From a virus: a stretch of 64,000 nt of DNA. Positions within the stretch are counted from its first letter, which is position 1. Each line of letters starts with the position of its first letter. The DNA lies in IMG/VR virus record IMGVR_UViG_3300038309_000252, positions 62,001 through 126,000 of that record, one strand, 5' to 3'. Below, one piece after another: positions 50,291-57,316 of the stretch. The notes under the pieces are model-generated. The model saw only the letters and a program-made list of their open reading frames with translations. It ran no database searches and had not been told where the DNA came from. The translations under genes and the position numbers were made by a program.

Positions 50291-52501
50291 ATGAATAGTG
50301 TGAATACCACAGATGTTATTGCCAATCTTCTTTCTAATGAAAAATTAATTATACTGCGTAAAAATACATCTACAGCATCATTTAACATCGAAACCCGTAT
50401 TTTAACTTTGCCTATTTGGCATGATATCCCAGATTATGTCGAACAGCTTTTAATTCTTCATGAAGTTGGTCATGCATTGTATACAACTTCTGAATTATCA
50501 GATGCATTAGGTTCTGTCCTACCATTTCCTGAAGGACAGGTTTATCTAAATGTTGTAGAAGACGCTAGAATTGAAAAATTAATTAAAAGAAGATATCCTG
50601 GTGCTATTAAGGTAATCAATAAAGGTTATGATTATCTTAATAAGTCTAATTTCTTTAATATTGAAGGAAAGGATTTAGATTTATTGCATACTATTGATAA
50701 ACTTAATATCTTTTTTAAGATTGGCATTGAAAGCAGTTTCACTCCTAAAGAACAGAATTTCATTGATCGTATTTCTAACGCAGAAACGGTCCAAGATGCA
50801 ATTGATATATCAATTGATTTATTTAATTACTGTAAGGATCAGAAGGATTCCTTTAGAAAAAAGGATAAAGGAAATGATGAGTCTGAATCTGATAATGTCC
50901 AATCAGATTATACTGATCAATCAGCTGATCAATCAGAAATTCAAATCTCTTCAGCTGAAGATGATTCGATGGATTCTGATTCATCTGATAAGTGTGGCAA
51001 TCAAAATAATAAAGATAATGATTGTCAACCAGATGAATCAAATTGTACTTCTTCTGGATCAGGAGATGAAAATGGTTCAAACCAAATTCAACAACCATTT
51101 ACCCAAGCTTCAGTAGATTCTAATCTTTCAAATATTATAGAAAATAAAGGTTTATTTATTAGCTTTATTCCTCCTCTATATGATTATATTATTCCATACA
51201 AAGAAATATATGAAGAGTCTTTATCAGAAGCTCTAAAATCTAGAAATGATCAAAAGGATTTTAATTTGCAAGAACATATTGAAAATGATCATGCATTTAA
51301 TAAGTTCAAAACTGATTTGAATAATGATATTGCCTTTATGATCAAAGAATTTGAAATGAGAAAAGCTGCAGCTGCGCATAAAAGACAGCAAATTTCTAAA
51401 ACTGGGCAATTGGATTCCAAGAAACTTTGGGGATATAAAATCAAAGAGGATTTATTCAAGGCATATACAACAACAAAAGACGGCAAAAATCATGGGATGG
51501 TGTTTCTTCTTGACTGGTCTTCTTCCATGAGACCAATTAATTCTACAATTGATCAATTGATCAGTTTGGTTGTTTTTTGCCGTAAAATGCAAATACCATT
51601 TAAAGTTCTTGCTTTTAGCAATGAGGAATCATTAGTTAAATCTTTATTTTCATCTCAAGTAGAGCAAATTGCAGATAAAAGATTTGAGCTAAAGCAAAAT
51701 CTAATTGAAAAAGGAATTGATGTAATATCGGATTTAAATGATAAACCATTTTATTTGCTTGAGTTTTTTTCAAGCGATATGTCTCAATATGAATTTAATA
51801 CGGCAATTTATCTTTTGAAAAGAGAAGTTGTTGTTAGAAGGTATAAATTACATAGCACACCATTGAATAATGCATTACTTACCATGTATGATTATATTGC
51901 GACATTTCTTGATAAATCAAAAACTGATATTCTGACATTTGTTGTATTAACAGATGGGCAAGGTGAACCTTTGCCGCAGGAAATTGTTACTTCAAAAAAT
52001 ATATCATTCGGTATGTCGCACCATGATTTTTTCAAGATTGGTGATAAATACTATAGATGGCATAGCTATGCAGCTGAGCAAACAAGAATTATTTTATCTG
52101 CTATCAAAAGCAAATATCATTGTAACGTTATTGGATTTCATTTAATAGCTCCGCATGGTTATGCTATACGAGGAAACATTAGTGTTTTATTTCCAAGTCA
52201 TGAACTACGATGCAAATGGTTAAAAGATAATGCTGAAAGAATATCTTTGCTTGTATATGATAGTATTAAGAAAAAGAATAATTCACAAGGTTATTATTTA
52301 ATTAATGATGTTGGGTATGATAAATTATTTATCATCTCAAAAGATTTCAATATAGACGATTATGAAAAGGAATTAAATATCTTAGAAAAAGAAGCAAGCA
52401 CATCAAGTATTGTTAAAAAGTTTAATACCTATATGTCAGGCAAGAAAACATCAAGAAAATTGCTAACAGCAATTGTTGATAATATTTCAAAGCAATTATA
52501 G
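50291..52501 (+). CDS. metallopeptidase/VWA-domain protein (CobT-like)
   Basis: The N-terminal region has a zinc-peptidase motif HEVGHALYT (about residue 58) with a downstream VVEDARIEKLI helix; the middle is acidic and Ser/Asp-rich; the C-terminal third is a von Willebrand A domain with the metal site DWSSSM (about residue 405) and LTDGQG. This layout matches CobT-like partners of CobS/MoxR ATPases in T4-like phages; the ATPase gene is at 53949. The pair probably remodels a protein complex in the host. ATG 50291 has AGG eight bases upstream. Confidence 0.75.
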   Translation: MNSVNTTDVIANLLSNEKLIILRKNTSTASFNIETRILTLPIWHDIPDYVEQLLILHEVGHALYTTSELSDALGSVLPFPEGQVYLNVVEDARIEKLIKRRYPGAIKVINKGYDYLNKSNFFNIEGKDLDLLHTIDKLNIFFKIGIESSFTPKEQNFIDRISNAETVQDAIDISIDLFNYCKDQKDSFRKKDKGNDESESDNVQSDYTDQSADQSEIQISSAEDDSMDSDSSDKCGNQNNKDNDCQPDESNCTSSGSGDENGSNQIQQPFTQASVDSNLSNIIENKGLFISFIPPLYDYIIPYKEIYEESLSEALKSRNDQKDFNLQEHIENDHAFNKFKTDLNNDIAFMIKEFEMRKAAAAHKRQQISKTGQLDSKKLWGYKIKEDLFKAYTTTKDGKNHGMVFLLDWSSSMRPINSTIDQLISLVVFCRKMQIPFKVLAFSNEESLVKSLFSSQVEQIADKRFELKQNLIEKGIDVISDLNDKPFYLLEFFSSDMSQYEFNTAIYLLKREVVVRRYKLHSTPLNNALLTMYDYIATFLDKSKTDILTFVVLTDGQGEPLPQEIVTSKNISFGMSHHDFFKIGDKYYRWHSYAAEQTRIILSAIKSKYHCNVIGFHLIAPHGYAIRGNISVLFPSHELRCKWLKDNAERISLLVYDSIKKKNNSQGYYLINDVGYDKLFIISKDFNIDDYEKELNILEKEASTSSIVKKFNTYMSGKKTSRKLLTAIVDNISKQL

Positions 52502-52516
52502 GTACATGGTGATACG

Positions 52517-52996
52517 ATGGAATCCAATCATAAAGAGAATGGGTTTACGTTAATTGAGCTAATGATTGTTGTATCAATTATCGGTATTCTTGCTACGATT
52601 GCAATTCCATCGTATCAAAAGTATGTCATACGTGCTAAATTAGCAACAGCATTTGTGTTTCTTGGATCCTTTAAAACAGATATTGTGGAATATTACACAA
52701 TGTATGGTAGATTTCCACAACAAAATGATCCACAATTAAAAGATATATTTCCCATTAATAATATATCATCAAAATATCTTAAATCACTAGAGTATGTATA
52801 TAAAGATGATGATACTGCATTAATGATAGCAACTATTAATCCAAGTATATTTCCAAGTTATGAACACTTAACAAATCCTCAATTAGTCTTTCAAGCTACA
52901 GGCAACATGTCAAATGTTCAATTCAAATGCTATAGGTATAAAAACTCTATACCTCCTGCTTATTTGCCTTCAATTTGTCGTGAGTCTATTCAATAA
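52517..52996 (+). CDS. type IV pilin-like protein
   Basis: 159 residues. Short leader ending KENG, then [20 protein letters not shown]: the prepilin-peptidase cleavage site, Phe1 and Glu5, and the hydrophobic pilin helix. The C-terminal pair Cys138 and Cys154 would close the disulfide-bonded loop of type IVa pilins. It looks intact and lies 15 bases after the CobT-like gene, with GGTGAT before its ATG, so it is probably co-transcribed. A phage-made pilin could enter host pili and alter phage or DNA uptake; the role is inferred. Confidence 0.85.
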   Translation: MESNHKENGFTLIELMIVVSIIGILATIAIPSYQKYVIRAKLATAFVFLGSFKTDIVEYYTMYGRFPQQNDPQLKDIFPINNISSKYLKSLEYVYKDDDTALMIATINPSIFPSYEHLTNPQLVFQATGNMSNVQFKCYRYKNSIPPAYLPSICRESIQ

Positions 52997-53003
52997 TTGA
53001 ATA

Positions 53004-53032
53004 TTGACATTCAAGCTGATTTGAGGCATAAT
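53004..53032 (+). promoter_or_regulatory. early promoter
   Basis: TTGACA, 17 bases, CATAAT. Confidence 0.75.
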
Positions 53033-53054
53033 ATTATCATGCAATGGAGGAAGA

Positions 53055-53258
53055 ATGAAATTTAAATATGCTAATGAAATGTCTGATTTTGAAATTGCCC
53101 AGCATACATGGGAAGTATTTCAACGTGATTATCCATATGATTCCATAGTGTTGCTCCGTGATTTCACGGAGGAAACACTCAAGACCTCATTTAACATGAG
53201 TAGCTCAAAAGCAAAGAGGTATGCAAATGAAGTTTATAAATTGTATTTTGGAAGCTAA
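53055..53258 (+). CDS. small early protein of the 43567/49826 type
   Basis: 67 residues: FEIAQHTWEVFQRDYPYDS and MSSSKAKRYANEVYKLYFG. The second half keeps the SxAKxYAxxxxK pattern of the proteins at 43567 and 49826. AATGGAGGAAG precedes the ATG. Confidence 0.6.
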   Translation: MKFKYANEMSDFEIAQHTWEVFQRDYPYDSIVLLRDFTEETLKTSFNMSSSKAKRYANEVYKLYFGS

Positions 53259-53313
53259 ATAATAGGGTATTGCGTAATTAATATCTAAATAATCTCCACT
53301 TCTATGTGGTTTA

Positions 53314-53351
53314 TGCCTCAATTTATTTCAAATAGATTGAGGCATTTTTTT
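53314..53351 (+). terminator. rho-independent terminator
   Basis: TGCCTCAAT, 13-base loop, ATTGAGGCA and a run of seven T. Confidence 0.9.
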
Positions 53352-53371
53352 CTAATAAAAAGAGGTCTGTT

Positions 53372-53578
53372 ATGTTAATTATTGATGATCCTAATAGTGT
53401 TCTGGTTTCTATTATTGTCGACAAAACCCAGCAAGAAGAAAAGTATGCAATTGCATATTCTGGCGCAGATTGGGAGCACGAATTTAAATTTGGTGACATT
53501 GTTTCAGCTAATGAAATTGACCAATTGCTAGCTAAGGAAGGAACTGTGTGGGTTAATTCTCCTATTGTGTATATTTGA
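53372..53578 (+). CDS. hypothetical protein, first of a tandem pair
   Basis: 68 residues: MLIIDDPNSVLVSIIVDKTQ and KYAIAYSGADWEHEFKFGD. GAGGT before the ATG. Nearly the same as the next gene. Function unknown. Confidence 0.6.
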   Translation: MLIIDDPNSVLVSIIVDKTQQEEKYAIAYSGADWEHEFKFGDIVSANEIDQLLAKEGTVWVNSPIVYI

Positions 53579-53648
53579 TTATCTTGCAAGATGTTTACAA
53601 AGATATAGGTTAAGACAGGTGAGGTCTGTTATGAAAAAGAGGTCTGTT

Positions 53649-53885
53649 ATGTTAATTATTGAAGATCCTAATAGTGTTCTTATTTCTATTCTTGTTGACA
53701 AAACCAAGCAAGAAGAAAAGTATGCAATTGCATATTCTGGAGCAGATTGGAAGGATGATTTTAAATTTGGTGATATTATTTCATCTAATGACATTGACCA
53801 ATTGCTTAGCAATTGGTCTGACCAATTGCTAGCTAAGGAAGGAACTGTGTTGGGTAATTCCCCTTCCCCTATTGTATATATTTGA
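53649..53885 (+). CDS. hypothetical protein, second of a tandem pair
   Basis: 78 residues; copy of the gene at 53372 with a short insertion that repeats DQLL. The leader AAGAGGTCTGTTATG is itself duplicated (53618-53651), so ATG 53631 is an alternative start. The frame is open from 53565. Confidence 0.6.
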   Translation: MLIIEDPNSVLISILVDKTKQEEKYAIAYSGADWKDDFKFGDIISSNDIDQLLSNWSDQLLAKEGTVLGNSPSPIVYI

Positions 53886-53890
53886 AGCAA

Positions 53891-53919
53891 TTGACAGTCA
53901 TCTCCATTTGATCTATACT
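53891..53919 (+). promoter_or_regulatory. sigma-70 promoter for the ATPase-que operon
   Basis: TTGACA, 17 bases, TATACT, 30 bases before the ATPase start. Confidence 0.8.
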
Positions 53920-53948
53920 ATGTTCACCAATTGAGAAGAGGATTTAAC

Positions 53949-55163
53949 ATGGCAAAGCAAAATATTGTAGCAGTTATCTTTAATAAGGTATGTGAAAAGT
54001 ATCCTGATATTGCTTCAACTAGAACTGCAACTTCTAACCAACTGAAAAGTGTTTGTTCTTATATTCATCAATCTATGAATCAATATAAGGTAAGTAGAGG
54101 TGTATATAGATTCCCAGAAGATTTAATTTATACACCTTCTGTTGAGCACAATGATTCAATTGAACAGGATACCACACATTCACAATGCTCTACAATGGAA
54201 ATGCACAATGCATTGTCTTCAGTAACTTCCATTTCATCTATGAAAACATTTGATGAATCCGCAATGTTAATTCCCAAAATTGATCCAAATTATGTTGCTT
54301 TTGGCAATCACACTATGGTTGAAAAGATTATTAAATCTAATATTTTTTACCCAGTTTATATTACAGGACCAACTGGAAATGGCAAGTCAACAATGGTGGA
54401 ACAAGTTTGTGCTAAACTTAAACGACCATTGATTAGAATTAACCTAAATGCCATGACCGATGAAGATCAATTGATTGGAACCAAAACTCTTGTGGATGGA
54501 AATATCCAAGTAGTTGAAGGACCAATTCTAAAAGCAATGAAAAATGGTTATATATTGCTTCTTGATGAAATTGATGTATCAAATAGCAATACCATTCTTT
54601 GTATCCAAAATATCATGGAAGGAAAACCATATTATTTCAAGTTAAACAATACTATTATCCATCCTGCAAAAGGATTCAATGTCTTTGCAACTGCCAATAC
54701 TAAAGGAAAAGGTTCTGACGATGGAAGGTATATTGGAACAAATATATTGAATGAAGCTTTTCTAGAAAGATTTGGAATTGTTATTGAGCAAGATTATCCA
54801 TCTGCAGCTATTGAAACCCAAATTATAAGGAAGGCAATGGTATTGCATGATTGCTATGATGATAATGAGCAATTACTTGCCCTATTGATTAAATGGGTCT
54901 CTGCAATTCGGAAAACCTATAACAATGGTGGCATAGAAGAAACTATTACGACACGCAGATTGCTTCATATTGTAAAAGCATATTCTATTTTTAAGAATAT
55001 CAAAAAGTCTATTGAATTGTGTTGTAATCGCTTTGATGCCACAACTAAAGCTGGATTTATTGAGTTGTTTAATAATCTATCACCAGAAGATAATGAAGAT
55101 ACTAATCAGAATTCTGAATCCGATACTTCTGAAGTGAAAACTAATTTAGATAATAACGTTTAA
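53949..55163 (+). CDS. MoxR/CobS-like AAA+ ATPase
   Basis: 404 residues. Walker A GPTGNGKSTM (about residue 137), Walker B YILLLDEIDV, sensor 1 FATANTKGKG and the arginine-finger segment EAFLERFG. CobS-like ATPases work with CobT-like VWA proteins such as that at 50291. The acidic C-terminal tail is likely flexible. AGAGG precedes ATG 53949. Confidence 0.88.
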   Translation: MAKQNIVAVIFNKVCEKYPDIASTRTATSNQLKSVCSYIHQSMNQYKVSRGVYRFPEDLIYTPSVEHNDSIEQDTTHSQCSTMEMHNALSSVTSISSMKTFDESAMLIPKIDPNYVAFGNHTMVEKIIKSNIFYPVYITGPTGNGKSTMVEQVCAKLKRPLIRINLNAMTDEDQLIGTKTLVDGNIQVVEGPILKAMKNGYILLLDEIDVSNSNTILCIQNIMEGKPYYFKLNNTIIHPAKGFNVFATANTKGKGSDDGRYIGTNILNEAFLERFGIVIEQDYPSAAIETQIIRKAMVLHDCYDDNEQLLALLIKWVSAIRKTYNNGGIEETITTRRLLHIVKAYSIFKNIKKSIELCCNRFDATTKAGFIELFNNLSPEDNEDTNQNSESDTSEVKTNLDNNV

Positions 55164-55176
55164 GATTGGAGTAACT

Positions 55177-56022
55177 ATGTTTAAGGTATCTGAAATATTT
55201 TATTCCTTGCAAGGTGAAGGTTTATATACTGGTACTCCTAGTATCTTTCTAAGACTATATGGATGTAATTTTAGGTGTGCTGGATTTGGAATGCCTAAAG
55301 GTCAATTATCTACAGAAGCAGATGAAATTGCCAAGCATGCTTTAGAATATACTGATATTTCACAAGTACCTCTAGTCAAGACTGGTTGTGATTCCTTTGT
55401 TTCTTGGCATCCTGCATTCAAGCATTTGTCATCTAAAATGACAAATGATGAGATTTGTTCTAAGATTCAAACTTTGTTGCCATATCATCAATGGAATTAT
55501 GAACATCTCATATTTACTGGTGGAGAACCATTATTGATTGGTCTTCAAAAGAGACTAGTTGATTTTCTATTACATGAGTTTAATGGTGGTCTTAATTATA
55601 TTACATTTGAAACCAATGGTACTCAAAGACTAACACAAGAGTTTATGGATTTCCTTTATGATTGGTCTGATCTACGTCTATCAGATGCAATTACTTTTAG
55701 CGTATCTCCAAAACTTTCAAATAGTGGTGAGTCTAAAGAGCAATCAATTCAACCAGAAGTTATAGCTTTGTACCAACAAGTTGGTCAAACTTATCTGAAG
55801 TTTGTAATTGGAACAGAAGAAGATATGAATGAATGTTTGGATGTAATTGAATTGTATAGAGACTTTGGTTTTGAAGGAGATGTGTATGTAATGCCAGTTG
55901 GTGGAGAAGAAACTATGTATAATCTAAATAAATGTGGTGTTGCTAAGCTAGCTTTGAAGCATGGTCTAAAATATAGTGATAGACTCCAAATATCATTATT
56001 CAAAAATAATTGGGGAACATAA
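55177..56022 (+). CDS. queE: 7-carboxy-7-deazaguanine synthase QueE (radical SAM)
   Basis: Turns 6-carboxytetrahydropterin into CDG. QueE marks: FYSLQGEGLYTGTPSIF, LYGCNFRC, FTGGEPLL and VSPKLSNSGE. The iron-sulfur motif is unusual: after CxxxC a 36-residue segment precedes GCDSFVSW, which matches the third Cys and following DTxxxW of normal QueE. 281 residues, longer than usual because of this insertion. Confidence 0.88.
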   Translation: MFKVSEIFYSLQGEGLYTGTPSIFLRLYGCNFRCAGFGMPKGQLSTEADEIAKHALEYTDISQVPLVKTGCDSFVSWHPAFKHLSSKMTNDEICSKIQTLLPYHQWNYEHLIFTGGEPLLIGLQKRLVDFLLHEFNGGLNYITFETNGTQRLTQEFMDFLYDWSDLRLSDAITFSVSPKLSNSGESKEQSIQPEVIALYQQVGQTYLKFVIGTEEDMNECLDVIELYRDFGFEGDVYVMPVGGEETMYNLNKCGVAKLALKHGLKYSDRLQISLFKNNWGT

Positions 56023-56024
56023 AA

Positions 56025-56633
56025 ATGCAAAAATGGTCAATAGATAAGAAGTTTTCATTCTGCTATGGACACAGGGTTTGGTCTCAAGAATTAAAACATA
56101 CATTATGTGAATCACATGATGCAAGACCAAAATGTAGACATTTACATGGGCATGAAGCACATGTAAATGTTTATCTTGAAAGTGATGTTTTAGAAAACGG
56201 AATGGTAACAGATTTTAATCATTTAGGATGGTTAAAAGACTTCTTCAATCAAACCATTGACCACAAATTCATCTTTGATATTAATGATCCAATTATTGAT
56301 TCATTGTTAATTCCTACTTACAGTATCGTTACAAAATCTCAAAGATTAAGTTATAATACAATATTACCAGACAACTTTAGTGATACATTTATATGCAATA
56401 CTTTAGATTTATCCATTGCAAAAAAGAATAAACAAATTAATAGTCCAGAATATGATGTCCTTGAAGGAATTATATTAGTTGATTTTGTTCCAACATCAGA
56501 AAATCTATCCAAATGGATTTATGATATCGTAAATGATAAAATGAAAAGTATTGGTGTCAAAACAACAAAAGTTGAATGGCAAGAAACACCTAATTCCAGA
56601 GCTTCATATTCACATGAAAATAGTTGTACATAA
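56025..56633 (+). CDS. queD: 6-carboxytetrahydropterin synthase QueD
   Basis: T-fold enzyme converting dihydroneopterin triphosphate to 6-carboxytetrahydropterin. Catalytic Cys and zinc His are in FCYGHRVW and KCRHLHGHEAHV; the substrate Glu is in VEWQETPNSRASY. 202 residues, with a mid insertion relative to bacterial QueD (about 120). GGGGAA precedes ATG 56025. Confidence 0.88.
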   Translation: MQKWSIDKKFSFCYGHRVWSQELKHTLCESHDARPKCRHLHGHEAHVNVYLESDVLENGMVTDFNHLGWLKDFFNQTIDHKFIFDINDPIIDSLLIPTYSIVTKSQRLSYNTILPDNFSDTFICNTLDLSIAKKNKQINSPEYDVLEGIILVDFVPTSENLSKWIYDIVNDKMKSIGVKTTKVEWQETPNSRASYSHENSCT

Positions 56634-56635
56634 TC

Positions 56636-57307
56636 TTGAAAGAAAAATCTGATCCTAAATTAGGTGAATTAATTCATGAGTTATTATTAAGAAAAAATAT
56701 TGAAAATCCAACTATAAAAAGTGATATATCACCAGAATTAAAAATTAAACAACTAGAAACTAATTTTACAAATATTTTATCTGATCTTGGACTAGATTTA
56801 ACAAATGATTCATTGTCAGATACATCTTTACGTGTTGCAAAAATGTTTGTTAATGAATTATTTTGGGGACTTGATTATACCAAGTTTCCAAAATGCACTA
56901 CTGTAAAAAATACAATAGATTATAAATCATCTTTTGTCATGGAGCGAAATATCGCTGTTAGATCTACTTGTGAACATCATCTGGTGATTATTGATGGTAG
57001 TGCTTCTCTTGCATATAAACCATATAATAAAACAATTGGACTATCTAAATTAAATAGAATTGTTGAGTTTTTTGCAAAAAGACCACAAATTCAAGAAAGA
57101 TTAACAGAACAAATAGCTGAAACATTATCATATGTTACAGATTCACCTGATGTAGCAGTTTTCATAGATGCTGTGCATTATTGTGTAAAAGCTAGAGGCA
57201 TTCAAGATTCACAATCATCAACAATTACTTTTGCAACTAGAGGTGTGTTTAGTGATTTTAATTCTTCACTAAGGAAAGAATTCCTAGATTTTGCCTCATT
57301 AAAATAA
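56636..57307 (+). CDS. folE: GTP cyclohydrolase I FolE
   Basis: First step to 7-deazaguanine (and folate): GTP to dihydroneopterin triphosphate. The zinc and active-site motif is RSTCEHHLVIIDG, with a second ligand Cys in YCVKARGIQD, and GLSKLNRIVEFFAKRPQIQE is present. No ATG lies before the essential N-terminal helix, so the start is probably TTG 56636, just after the queD stop (TTG 56624 is possible). Confidence 0.88.
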   Translation: MKEKSDPKLGELIHELLLRKNIENPTIKSDISPELKIKQLETNFTNILSDLGLDLTNDSLSDTSLRVAKMFVNELFWGLDYTKFPKCTTVKNTIDYKSSFVMERNIAVRSTCEHHLVIIDGSASLAYKPYNKTIGLSKLNRIVEFFAKRPQIQERLTEQIAETLSYVTDSPDVAVFIDAVHYCVKARGIQDSQSSTITFATRGVFSDFNSSLRKEFLDFASLK

Positions 57308-57316
57308 ATGGAAAGT

